The position numbers were made by a program, and so were the translations under genes. The notes under the pieces are model-generated. The model was not told where the DNA came from and ran no database searches. It saw nothing but the letters and a program-made list of their open reading frames with translations. 33,940 bases of DNA from an uncultured Erysipelotrichaceae bacterium (lineage in GTDB: Bacteria > Bacillota_I > Bacilli_A > Erysipelotrichales > Erysipelotrichaceae), in assembly GCA_902775735.1 (NCBI GenBank), contig CACYNH010000030.1:1-33940 (forward strand). Direction: 5' to 3'. Shown here piece by piece: positions 26,101-33,613 of this stretch. Each line of letters opens with the position of its first letter. Positions within the stretch are counted from its first letter, which is position 1.

Positions 26101-26462
26101 ACACAAATAAATACAGCAAAACTTCAGACAGCTATAAGGCGATGCTGTGGTGCTATAACAAAGGAATCGTCAAAGGCTACAGCGACGGCACCTTCAGGCC
26201 TGACAATTCCATCAACCGCAAAGACGCGATGATCATGCTGTACAGATTAAAAGGGAAACCCAATGTGTCAGGTTCAATGAAGTTCAATGATGTCGCCGCT
26301 CTTGGATACGCTTCAAATACCGATACCTATAAAGCGATCATCTGGGGCACACAGCAGGGCATCACCAACGGATACAATGACGGCACATTCAAACCGTTCG
26401 CCGACTGCCTGAGAGAGCATATTGTCACGTTCATCCACCGCTGCGACGACAAATTCAACTGA
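23148..26462 (+). CDS. Large secreted protein: transglutaminase-like, Big2, DUF285-like and SLH domains
   Basis: A 1104-residue exoprotein. Order: signal peptide 1-30 (ending VQA); transglutaminase-like domain about 160-270; Big2 Ig-like domain about 328-401; a degenerate BspA/DUF285-type repeat region about 505-625 (LNELDLSPLDTSSIKSIAQ); three Big2 domains about 670-751, 753-835 and 838-918 (ATV-WSSSDPSVATV pattern); three SLH repeats about 923-1104. SLH repeats should tether it to wall polysaccharide, with Big2 domains as a stalk. In the transglutaminase-like domain the expected Cys position reads Ser217 (TDSRGFA) and the expected His reads Trp248 (WFWNIV); Asp263 is kept. It is therefore likely non-catalytic, perhaps binding. 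The start at 23148 has GGAGG at 23137-23141. Confidence 0.9.
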   Translation: MDKIYRRILSAMTASVLTLPLLSAGTVQAEYGDDDIPVIPYEPGTGTPIDIENKSTWHVLEERPIEEQIHGDYIRQLREGLSTRDETISMSISRTEDYKEAYQYIWNNAVTVHTGRPKEGDYIRWQVDTAEVTSDDHYMTGILNLDFKPVYLSDADQEAAVDEAAAALIDDLGIAYKNDYQKISRIFSWMTVNIKYADTAAGNQTAYAALVDKKTDSRGFALAFYRLMLEMGVDSRIIRGKTDKHSDWFWNIVKLGDSWYYIDAARAVYSGIFEQWFLMGASDFANHTAASEYTSLSFKTIYPLAGEHFTPSAEDENETDILRAYFEVNEVKVDENDTLPLNAYVISRNGDQREIVWSSSDPSVVTVDGYGVITGVSEGSAWIYAVPKAGGKADRCKVTVEKVYPDSGMVYAVFAATDQERNWGDLVFLRSKFNYETGYYGSIQDITGNVWYGRVLARGAAIEGARCNYNSTSRPWRNIGYAILRSYAAENQIIHPQNINGWFVTMDNLGEFYGAGFDLSRCTASSQVFGYDKNLRTVNLNGMYTKGMESLAAWFYSCNVLNELDLSPLDTSSIKSIAQICCLCTRLRKLNLGTFDASSLETTNRAFLGTALEEVVLGPKFTVWTDDAYFTKGDWTNGTITKTETELYAEYPSHAAEWAGTWTLAHRYVDVKEVRLSDRTLTVPAGYSKQLTATVLPEDADDKTLVWASEDETIAAVDQTGKVTGVKAGTVKITATANNGIMSSCDVTVTNDIPVESVTVKGSTKTLKPLDSIQLEAVVLPANATNKAVTWSSSDPSVATVNQNGVVTAVKAGSVTITVTTKDGGYSASWPITVEEVVYTPESLDLNYYSAAVATQSTFELRAAVRPILADQSVTWSSSDESVATVDQDGTVHVHRYGIAGITAVSDVNPSLSKTCWIYGRFYDVNDNSKYYYNHVYWAADNGITQGYDRVYFGPQLTCTRREFSIFLYRMMGRSSVSGTLPFPDTNKYSKTSDSYKAMLWCYNKGIVKGYSDGTFRPDNSINRKDAMIMLYRLKGKPNVSGSMKFNDVAALGYASNTDTYKAIIWGTQQGITNGYNDGTFKPFADCLREHIVTFIHRCDDKFN

Positions 26463-26470
26463 AAAAAGTC

Positions 26471-26499
26471 CTGAGTCCCTGTCATATTCAGTGACTCAG
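26471..26499 (+). terminator. Weak hairpin after the large SLH protein
   Basis: CTGAGTC / GACTCAG form a 7-bp stem with a 15-nt loop and no T run. It is a possible weak terminator or mRNA-stabilising hairpin. Confidence 0.3.
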
Positions 26500-26584
26500 C
26501 TTAACAATCTCATACAAACCCCTTTGGCATTGCTGTAAAGCTGTGCACAGGGGACTTCAGAGTAATAACTGCAGGGAGACATTC

Positions 26585-27198
26585 ATGGAAAAATTATTCT
26601 TGAGCATCTTCATCTTATTCGGTTTATTACTCAATCTCACTTCATGTCAGAAAAACGGTCAGAGCAGCCAGACGCCGGAAGAGTCCGCTGTTCCGGAGGA
26701 AATGGCAGAGACCGCTTAAGAAACAAAGAACATCGCCACCATTGTTTACGAGGCAGTTTTCCTGGACAGTGAGGAAATCGCAGCACTTTTCGAGGAAGTC
26801 CGCGGCGATGCCCATATGAAAAATTCTCGGCGGATTCCCATGTGACGACAACATTCTTTCCTGAAAAAGACGCAAGAGAGCTTTACGGCAAGGAAGTCAC
26901 AGTGAAAATCACCGGATACAAAGCCGGCGATGTGACGTCGGATGAAGGAGACACGGTGCAGGCCGAAGGCTTTAAAGCTGAACTTGTTTCCGATGATCCG
27001 GAAGTGCAGGCATATTTTGAAAACAGCACGATCGTATTCCACATTACCGGTTCTTATTCCTATCAGCCCAAGTACACCGGCTATCTTGATTTCTCCGATG
27101 CACAGCCGCTGGATTATACGGTCAAAGGAACACTGGGAGCCTATCTGACTAACAAGGAGATCACTTTCTCGGCTGATGATGTTGACAAAGAATACTGA
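26585..27198 (+). pseudogene. Broken lipoprotein gene (stop plus frameshift)
   Basis: The ATG at 26585, with AGGGAG upstream, encodes a lipoprotein signal (FGLLLNLTSC, lipobox Cys21) and a Ser/Glu linker, then hits TAA at 26717-26719. The same frame continues sensibly (NIATIVYEAVFLDSEEIAAL) to 26818. There the A5 run at 26819-26823 lacks one A: adding one A joins it to the open frame that runs to the stop at 27196-27198 (KFSADSHVTTTFFPE, then KEVTVKITGYKAGD). The restored product would be about 205 residues with a beta-rich C-terminal domain. Two independent lesions argue for real decay rather than one read error. A terminator follows at 27238. Family unknown. Confidence 0.8.
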
Positions 27199-27237
27199 GA
27201 TCTGAAAATCGTCTCTTTCTGATCAGCTTTACCATGA

Positions 27238-27259
27238 GGATGCCTGCGGGCATCCTTTT
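27238..27259 (+). terminator. Intrinsic terminator before recG
   Basis: GGATGCC-TGCG-GGCATCC, a perfect 7-bp stem followed by TTTT. Confidence 0.85.
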
Positions 27260-27295
27260 GTTACGCACTTTGTAACAGAGGCATTCAGACAGTGA

Positions 27296-27304
27296 TGCTA
27301 TAAT
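27296..27304 (+). promoter_or_regulatory. recG promoter (extended -10) giving a near-leaderless mRNA
   Basis: TGCTATAAT is a perfect extended -10 ending 9 nt before the recG ATG at 27314. Transcription should start at about 27310-27312, leaving a 2-4-nt leader. No Shine-Dalgarno sequence is present upstream of the ATG. Confidence 0.7.
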
Positions 27305-27313
27305 AATTCCGTT

Positions 27314-29326
27314 ATGGATCTTAAAGATAAGCAGTTTAAATTAACTCCGAAAAGACTCGAGGCTCTTGAGCGCCTGCACATCACAACGGCCGAAGAGCTT
27401 CTTTCCTATTACCCGTTCCGCTATGAGGTTTTAAGCGCTCCTGATTTTTCTTTATGGAAAGAAAAAGACAAGGTTACCTTTGAGGCGGAAGTTGTCAGTG
27501 CCGTCAGATCATGGCGCCATGGCAAAATGACGACAAGCTCCTTTGACGTCATGGCTTATGACCATGTGTTCAAGGTCACCATCTTCAACCGGCCATGGGC
27601 AAGAAACCTTTCCATGAACCAGACCATCACCATTAACGGCATTTACAACGGCAAAAATAAAATAACGGCAATGAGCTATGACACAAAGCCGATCGCTGAA
27701 CATGACGCCGTCACGCCTGTCTACAGCACCGCCGAAGGAATCAAACAGAAAACCATACGGGCATGTATCGAAAGAGTGTATGAGACGCTGGAGAACGAAA
27801 TCTATGATATTGTGCCCCAGGAGTTTATCACTGCCTACCGGCTTTTAAGAAAGCGGGAAGCGTTAAGAAGGATTCACTTTCCCCAGTCCATGAACGATGT
27901 GCGCTCAGCCGTCAGAACACTCAAGTATGAAGAATTCCTGCGCTTTTTCACATCGATTGAGATGATGAAGAATGAGGACAGCCACGCCTCCTTAAGATCG
28001 CCAAGGCTCTTTGACGCTAAGAAAGTGAATCAGGCAATTCAGAACATACCGTTTCCTCTGACAAAAGACCAGGACCTTGCTTTGAACGAGATTCTTCATG
28101 ACCTTGGCTCCACTTCTCCGATGTACCGGCTGGTGCAGGGGGATGTGGGCTGCGGGAAAACCGCGGTCGCTGCTCTTGGCGTGTATGCGGCAGTCACCTC
28201 CGGCTGTCAGGCGGCACTTTTAGCACCGACGGAAATCCTTGCCCGCCAGCATCTTGAATCCCTGAAATCATTGCTCAAAGGAACCGACGTGAAGATCGAC
28301 GCGCTCTATTCCGGACTTTCCGCCCCGGAAAAAAGAAGAGTGCTTGAAGAAACGGAAAAGGGCGAAATCGATATCCTTGTCGGCACCCATTCTTTGATCC
28401 AGGAGGCGGTTGTCTTCAAAGACCTTGGCATGGTCGTTGCCGATGAACAGCAGCGCTTCGGGGTTGAGCAGAGAAAAGCATTGAGAATGAAGGGAAAGGG
28501 AACCGACTTCCTTCTCATGAGCGCCACCCCGATCCCGAGAACCCTTGCCTCAACGCTGTATGGCGATATGGATGTTTCGACGATCGAAACCATGCCTGCA
28601 GGCAGAAAAACCCCAAAAACTGTTTACATTGAAGAAAACAGCTTCCGCACTATCCTGAATGAAGTGAAAGAGCTTCTTTCTTCCGGAAGGCAGCTCTATA
28701 TCATCTGCGCCGCGGTGGAATACAACGAGGAGTATGACGCCCGCAATGTCTATGACACGGCGGAAAACATCCGCAAGCTCTTCCCGATGTACCATGTCGG
28801 CATCCTGCATGGCAGAATGAGTTCAGAGGAAAAGCAGGAAGCGATGGAAAGTTTCTATAACAATGAAACGCAGATCCTTGTCTCAACTACAGTCGTTGAA
28901 GTCGGCATGAATGTCGTCAACGCCACCGGCATGATCGTCTATGACGCCGACCGCTTCGGCTTATCGCAGCTCCATCAGCTCAGAGGCCGCATCCAGCGCG
29001 GCAGCGAGCAGGGGAAATGCTGGCTGTTAAGCGGATCGCATGAAGACAAGGTCAGAGAGCGTCTGAACGTTCTTGTGAAGACAAATAACGGTTTTGAAAT
29101 CAGCTATGAAGATTTACGTCTGCGGGGACCGGGTGATATACTTGGTACAAGACAAAGCGGTGTGCCGGACTTTATTCTCGGCAACCTGATTTCCGATACC
29201 GGCATCATCAACACCGCCAGAAACGACGCGAAAAAAATCATCTCCTTCCCGGACAATCCGGACTACATTCCGCTGCTTGAAACGGTCCGGGAAGCCAGCA
29301 GAAACAGCGCATCCTACGCTGATTAG
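27314..29326 (+). CDS. recG: ATP-dependent DNA helicase RecG
   Basis: A 670-residue superfamily 2 helicase, slightly shorter than usual. The N-terminal wedge/OB domain is at about 50-150. Walker A GDVGCGKT is at 276-283; motif II reads DEQQ at 377-380 followed by RFGVEQR, where the Escherichia coli and Bacillus enzymes have DEQH. Motif III SATPIPRT and the motif VI region QLHQLRGRIQRG are intact (usual family GRVGRG). RecG remodels stalled forks and branched recombination intermediates. The gene has no ribosome site and sits 9 nt after a TATAAT, so it is probably translated from a leaderless message. rnc follows 8 nt after the stop. Confidence 0.96.
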   Translation: MDLKDKQFKLTPKRLEALERLHITTAEELLSYYPFRYEVLSAPDFSLWKEKDKVTFEAEVVSAVRSWRHGKMTTSSFDVMAYDHVFKVTIFNRPWARNLSMNQTITINGIYNGKNKITAMSYDTKPIAEHDAVTPVYSTAEGIKQKTIRACIERVYETLENEIYDIVPQEFITAYRLLRKREALRRIHFPQSMNDVRSAVRTLKYEEFLRFFTSIEMMKNEDSHASLRSPRLFDAKKVNQAIQNIPFPLTKDQDLALNEILHDLGSTSPMYRLVQGDVGCGKTAVAALGVYAAVTSGCQAALLAPTEILARQHLESLKSLLKGTDVKIDALYSGLSAPEKRRVLEETEKGEIDILVGTHSLIQEAVVFKDLGMVVADEQQRFGVEQRKALRMKGKGTDFLLMSATPIPRTLASTLYGDMDVSTIETMPAGRKTPKTVYIEENSFRTILNEVKELLSSGRQLYIICAAVEYNEEYDARNVYDTAENIRKLFPMYHVGILHGRMSSEEKQEAMESFYNNETQILVSTTVVEVGMNVVNATGMIVYDADRFGLSQLHQLRGRIQRGSEQGKCWLLSGSHEDKVRERLNVLVKTNNGFEISYEDLRLRGPGDILGTRQSGVPDFILGNLISDTGIINTARNDAKKIISFPDNPDYIPLLETVREASRNSASYAD

Positions 29327-29334
29327 GAGGTCAT

Positions 29335-30009
29335 ATGGACATTATTGAGTGGCTGGGGGAAAGAGGAATCGAAGTCAATGATCCTGATCTGATTCATCAG
29401 GCTTTCATCCATTCCTCCTATGCCAATGAACATAAAAAAATGCGTGACAATGAACGGCTTGAATTCATGGGCGACGCGGTACTGCAGCTGTGGAGCTCGG
29501 AAGCGATCTACCCGATGAATCTTTCCGAAGGAAAAATGACGTCATTAAGACAGCAGCTGGTCTGCGAAAAAGCCCTGGCTTCCTATGTCAGGGAACTGAA
29601 GCTGAATCAGTTTCTCAAACTGGGAGCCGGTGAAGAAAAGACCGGCGGCAGAAACAGGGACGCCGTCATCGCCGACATGTTTGAAGCGCTGCTCGGTGCT
29701 CTGTATCTGGATCAGGGCATGGACGCGGTCAGCGTCATTCTTGACGCGGTGATCCTGCCAAGACTCGTCAATCCGGAAGAATCGGAAAGCTTCCATGACT
29801 ACAAGACAAGACTGCAGGAACTCGTGCAGGCCGACACAAGAAGAACCGTGCATTATGAACTGGTCTCGGAAACCGGTCCCTCCAACGCCCCGCATTTCGT
29901 CATGAACGCGGTCGTGGACGGATTAATCATGGGAACCGGCGAAGCGGGTTCAAAGAAACAGGCGGAACAGAACGCGGCAAAGGACGCGCTCTCGAAAATA
30001 GCAAAATAA
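29335..30009 (+). CDS. rnc: Ribonuclease III
   Basis: A 224-residue RNase III. The catalytic signature ERLEFMGDAVL is at 40-50, and the second acidic motif is in DMFEALLGALYLDQG. A double-stranded RNA-binding domain occupies about 150-222 and ends with the typical GSKKQAEQNAAKDAL. It processes rRNA precursors and cleaves structured mRNAs. AGGAGG overlapping the recG stop is its ribosome site, so expression is coupled to recG. Confidence 0.97.
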   Translation: MDIIEWLGERGIEVNDPDLIHQAFIHSSYANEHKKMRDNERLEFMGDAVLQLWSSEAIYPMNLSEGKMTSLRQQLVCEKALASYVRELKLNQFLKLGAGEEKTGGRNRDAVIADMFEALLGALYLDQGMDAVSVILDAVILPRLVNPEESESFHDYKTRLQELVQADTRRTVHYELVSETGPSNAPHFVMNAVVDGLIMGTGEAGSKKQAEQNAAKDALSKIAK

Positions 30010-30030
30010 GCAGAAGGAAGGTACATTATC

Positions 30031-31305
30031 ATGAAACTCAGCGAACTGATTCAGGAAATCCGCGACGGAAAGCACAACAGCATGCTCAATGAGCTCTATG
30101 GCGAAGACGATCTCGCCTTTGAGCAGGAGCGTTACATCAGCGTCATCCAGAAGACAATCGATCTCTTCGGCGATCAGGAAGGCTGCGTTTATTCAGCGCC
30201 CGGCAGAACCGAAGTCGGCGGCAACCACACAGACCACCAGCTGGGCAGAGTCCTGGCCGCTTCCATCAATCTCGACACCATCGCCGCAGTCATCAAAACC
30301 GACGACAACAAAGTGCGTCTGGCCTCCAGAGGCTTCGAGATCAAACCGGTCGATCTTTCCGACCTTTCCATTAACGCGGCCGAAAAGAACACCACCGAAT
30401 CCCTGATCCGCGGCGTGGCGGCAGGCTTAAAGGAAAGAGGCTGGGAAGTCGGCGGCTTTATGGCCTACAGTGAATCAGACGTCATTGCCGGGGGCGGCAT
30501 GTCCTCTTCCGCTGCCTTTGAAGTGCTGCTCGGCACAATCGAAAGCGGCCTTTATAATGACGGCAAAGTCTCCGCTGAAGACATCGCGAAGGTCGGCCAG
30601 TATGCCGAAAATATCTACTTCATGAAGGCTTCCGGCTTAATGGACCAGATGGCAAGCTCCGTCGGTTCCTTCACCGCCATTGATTTCTATGAAAAAGAAA
30701 ACCCGCTCATTGAAAAGGTTGAATTCAACCCGGCGGATTATAACATTGACCTGATCCTGACGGACGTCAGAGCCAGCCACGCGGATCTTTCCGATGAATA
30801 CAGCGCCATCCCGACAGAAATGAAGGGCGTCGCCAAGGTCCTTGGCCAGGATGTCCTTTCCCGCTGCACAATGGCGGACCTGCTGGCAAATGTTGAAAAG
30901 GTCAGGGAAGCCCAGGGCGACAGAGCCTTCTTAAGAGCCTACCATTTCCTCAACGAAACACAGAGGGCAAAGGAAGAAGCCATCGCTTTAAGAGAAAAGA
31001 ATATCGAACGTTTCCTGCAGCTCGTCAATGAGAGCGGACGCTCCTCATGGATGTATCTGCAGAACATCTGCCCGCCCGGCGCGAAGAAGGAACAGCAGGT
31101 CGCAATCGGCCTGGCTCTTTCCGACTGTGTGCTGCAGGGTGAAGGCGCCTACAGAGTCCATGGCGGCGGCTTTGCCGGCACGATCCAGGCGTTTGTCCCC
31201 AAGGCAAAAACAGAAGAATATATCAGAACAATGGAAAGTGCCTTCGGCGAAGGATGCTGCTATATCCTGAGAATCCGCGGATACGGCGGCGTCAAAGTCA
31301 TGTAA
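30031..31305 (+). CDS. Galactokinase-family GHMP kinase (divergent)
   Basis: A 424-residue GHMP kinase. Motif 1 is GRTEVGGNHTDH at 58-69, motif 2 is AGGGMSSSAAFE and motif 3 is VHGGGFAGTIQAF. The catalytic Asp205 lies in GLMDQMAS, as in galactokinases. Motif 1 departs from the usual GRVNLIGEHTDY: Asn and Glu of that pattern are replaced by Glu61 and Asn65, so the sugar pocket may differ. No galT, galE or galactose transporter is near. AAGGAAGG upstream is the ribosome site and the gene follows rnc by 21 nt. It may phosphorylate galactose or a related sugar. Confidence 0.85.
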   Translation: MKLSELIQEIRDGKHNSMLNELYGEDDLAFEQERYISVIQKTIDLFGDQEGCVYSAPGRTEVGGNHTDHQLGRVLAASINLDTIAAVIKTDDNKVRLASRGFEIKPVDLSDLSINAAEKNTTESLIRGVAAGLKERGWEVGGFMAYSESDVIAGGGMSSSAAFEVLLGTIESGLYNDGKVSAEDIAKVGQYAENIYFMKASGLMDQMASSVGSFTAIDFYEKENPLIEKVEFNPADYNIDLILTDVRASHADLSDEYSAIPTEMKGVAKVLGQDVLSRCTMADLLANVEKVREAQGDRAFLRAYHFLNETQRAKEEAIALREKNIERFLQLVNESGRSSWMYLQNICPPGAKKEQQVAIGLALSDCVLQGEGAYRVHGGGFAGTIQAFVPKAKTEEYIRTMESAFGEGCCYILRIRGYGGVKVM

Positions 31306-31317
31306 TGAGGAATTCCT

Positions 31318-32817
31318 ATGATTAAAAATGATCTGATCCTGCTTGGCAAGGCAGGGGATCTTGAAGTCTCCCTGATCCCCCGCATGATGAACCGCCACGG
31401 TCTTATCGCCGGCGCCTCCGGTACCGGTAAAACAGTCACACTTAAAGTCATCGCCGAATCCCTTTCCGAACTCGGCGTTCCGACCTTCATCGCCGACGTC
31501 AAGGGCGACCTGACCGGTATGCTGGTAAAGGGAAACCAGGAAGGCATCCAGGGCAGACTGGATTCCATGGGCATTACCGATTTCGAAGTTCAGAAATATC
31601 CCGTCCAGTTCTTTGATTTATACCGCAAGGCCGGTCATCCGGTCAGAGCTGTCATCCAGGACATGGATCCGCTGCTGTTATGCCGCATCCTTGATCTGAC
31701 AGACGCACAGACCGGCGTTCTCAATATCATCTTCCGCGTCGCAAAAGACATGGAACTTGACATCATCGATCTCAAGGATCTGCAGGCAATGACCGCCTAT
31801 GTCGGCGAGCACGCTTCCGACCTGACATTAAAATACGGCAATGTCTCCAAACAGTCCGTCGGCGGCATCCAGAGAAAGCTGCTCGAGCTTGAAAACCAGC
31901 AGGGCGACCTGATGTTCGGCATGCCCGAGCTCAATATCTATGACTGGCTGCAGAGAGACGGCGGGCTCGGCGTCATGAACATGATGGAATGCGAAGAGCT
32001 CTTCCAGCATCCGATGCTGTATTCGACATTCCTGTTATGGCTGCTTGACACCCTTTACCAGACCCTTCCGGAAGTCGGCGATCTCGACAAGCCGAAGATT
32101 GTCTTCTTCTTTGATGAAGCGCATCTCTTATTCTCGCAATCCTCCAGGGCACTCCAGGAAAAGATCGTACAGATCGTCAAGCTGATCCGCTCCAAGGGTG
32201 TCGGCGTCTTCTTCGTCACCCAGTCCCCGGCGGATATCCCCAATGAGGTTCTCGCCCAGCTTTCCAACCGGATCCAGCACTCCTTAAGAGCCTATACTCC
32301 GGCGGAAATCAAAGCGACAAAGCAGGCGGCGGAAAGCTTCCGCGACAATCCTGACATCAATGAAGCAGAGCTGATCACAAACATGAAGACAGGATACGCC
32401 CTGGTCTCCGTGCTTGATGAAGACGGCGCACCTTCCGTTGTCCAGCATACAAAGATCCTTCCGCCCAAGAGCTCGATGGACATCGCTCCTGAATCCTTAA
32501 GGGAACAGGCATGGAAGTCCGATCTGCTCTATGGCAAGTATGAGAAGGACATCGACCCGGACAGCGCTTATGAAGATCTTGAAAGCGTCAGACAGGCCGA
32601 AGCAGCCGAAGCGGAAGCGGAAAAGCAGAGAATCGCCGATGAAAAACAGGCGGCCAAAGAAGCTGCCGCTGCTGAAAAGGCAGCCCAGAAGGAAGCCGAA
32701 CGGGAAGCCAGGGAAAAGGACCGTCTCAAAAAGAAACTCTGGAACAAAGCGGAAAATGAAATCATGAATTTCGGCATCCGCTCCGCCAAAAAGTTCCTCA
32801 AAAACTTCCTGAAATAA
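31318..32817 (+). CDS. HerA-like ATPase, DUF853 family (YjgR-like)
   Basis: A 499-residue P-loop ATPase. Walker A GASGTGKT is at 32-39 and Walker B IVFFFDEAHLLF holds Asp266-Glu267. VGVFFVTQSPADIPNEVLAQ is typical of the HerA/FtsK-like DUF853 group. The last 90 residues form a highly charged, Ala/Glu/Lys-rich helix that looks like a coiled coil, then a basic end. HerA-like proteins are hexameric DNA motors; the role of this subgroup is unknown. It follows the GHMP kinase by 12 nt and ends at a strong terminator. No NurA-like nuclease or defence gene is adjacent. Confidence 0.9.
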   Translation: MIKNDLILLGKAGDLEVSLIPRMMNRHGLIAGASGTGKTVTLKVIAESLSELGVPTFIADVKGDLTGMLVKGNQEGIQGRLDSMGITDFEVQKYPVQFFDLYRKAGHPVRAVIQDMDPLLLCRILDLTDAQTGVLNIIFRVAKDMELDIIDLKDLQAMTAYVGEHASDLTLKYGNVSKQSVGGIQRKLLELENQQGDLMFGMPELNIYDWLQRDGGLGVMNMMECEELFQHPMLYSTFLLWLLDTLYQTLPEVGDLDKPKIVFFFDEAHLLFSQSSRALQEKIVQIVKLIRSKGVGVFFVTQSPADIPNEVLAQLSNRIQHSLRAYTPAEIKATKQAAESFRDNPDINEAELITNMKTGYALVSVLDEDGAPSVVQHTKILPPKSSMDIAPESLREQAWKSDLLYGKYEKDIDPDSAYEDLESVRQAEAAEAEAEKQRIADEKQAAKEAAAAEKAAQKEAEREAREKDRLKKKLWNKAENEIMNFGIRSAKKFLKNFLK

Positions 32818-32823
32818 CACCTG

Positions 32824-32852
32824 AAGCGGCATCTGATCAAATGCCGCTTTTT
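32824..32852 (+). terminator. Intrinsic terminator after the DUF853 ATPase
   Basis: AAGCGGCAT / ATGCCGCTT is a 9-bp perfect stem with an 8-nt loop and a T run. Confidence 0.9.
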
Positions 32853-32864
32853 CATGCATTAACA

Positions 32865-32893
32865 GTGTCATAATTAAAAAAGACACTTATAAT
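32865..32893 (+). promoter_or_regulatory. Promoter abutting a start codon (leaderless gene)
   Basis: GTGTCA (32865-32870), a 17-nt spacer and a perfect TATAAT (32888-32893). Six nt separate the -10 from the ATG at 32900, so the first transcribed base should be at or next to the A of ATG. Confidence 0.7.
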
Positions 32894-32899
32894 GAAACC

Positions 32900-33229
32900 A
32901 TGATCAGAATCACGGAAGAAACAGAAACAGCCGAAATCGAAAAGATCAACGAAGTCTTAAAGAAGGCCGGGATCCGGATCGTGAAGGATTCTTCTTTATG
33001 TGTGGAAATCGACATGCCAGTATACCGGAATATGGTCAGCCGCAAGGCAGGCAGGCCATACAAGCCGCTGAAGCAGAACGGGTTTCTCGCCCATGTGACG
33101 AAGAAGGAAATCATAGAGAGGATGAACAGTGAAACGGCGGAAGAAATCGCCTCCTCGCTGGGTATTTCAAGAAGAACACTGTTCAGGCGCTTAAAAGAAA
33201 CCGAAGAGGATGACGATGAACTGCTTTAA
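32900..33229 (+). CDS. Small protein with C-terminal helix-turn-helix
   Basis: A 109-residue protein. The segment SETAEEIASSLGISRRTLFRRL at about 75-97 reads as a helix-turn-helix of the recombinase/sigma-region-4 kind. The N-terminal half is mixed alpha/beta and carries a basic stretch (RKAGRPYKPLKQ). The tail is acidic (EEDDDELL). It is probably a DNA-binding regulator. There is no ribosome site and the TATAAT box lies 6 nt before the ATG, so it should be translated from a leaderless mRNA. No partner gene or operator is obvious. Confidence 0.75.
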   Translation: MIRITEETETAEIEKINEVLKKAGIRIVKDSSLCVEIDMPVYRNMVSRKAGRPYKPLKQNGFLAHVTKKEIIERMNSETAEEIASSLGISRRTLFRRLKETEEDDDELL

Positions 33230-33298
33230 TATCCCCGCTGCGGGCAATGTCATTTCAGTGTGAGGAAATCAGGTATATGATGGACATGGAGGAACTGT

Positions 33299-33601
33299 AT
33301 GTTCGGATTCAGGAAAAAAGACATCAACGCGAAGGTTGATGAATGCAAAACCACATTCGGCGCCATCCTGCTCGACGTCAGGGAAAAGGATGAATTTGAA
33401 GCCGGGCACATTCCCGGCGCGATCAATGTGCCGCTTTCAAAAATCTCAGAATTCAAAGCCAACACCAAAGCGCCGCTGTATGTCTACTGTCTGCGCGGCT
33501 CACGGGCAAGACAGGCGGTGTCATATCTGAAAAAGAACGGATACAAGGACGCCATGGCAATCGGCGGCATCGCGTCATGGAAAGGAAAAACCGTCAGATA
33601 G
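33299..33601 (+). CDS. Single-domain rhodanese-like sulfurtransferase
   Basis: A 100-residue rhodanese domain. The N-terminal motif LLDVREKDEFEAGHIPGAIN is followed by the active-site loop CLRGSRA with Cys64, the expected persulfide-forming residue. It may carry sulfur for thiolation or detoxification in the cytosol. GGAGGAA precedes the ATG. The next, broken gene begins 12 nt after the stop with its own GGGGAG site, so both were probably in one operon. Confidence 0.92.
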   Translation: MFGFRKKDINAKVDECKTTFGAILLDVREKDEFEAGHIPGAINVPLSKISEFKANTKAPLYVYCLRGSRARQAVSYLKKNGYKDAMAIGGIASWKGKTVR

Positions 33602-33613
33602 GGGAGAAAGTGT

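Noticed and set aside
26814..26830. Programmed -1 frameshifting in the broken lipoprotein gene
   Set aside because: The A5 run is not a canonical X-XXY-YYZ heptamer in the zero frame, no downstream pseudoknot is evident, and an independent in-frame stop lies upstream.
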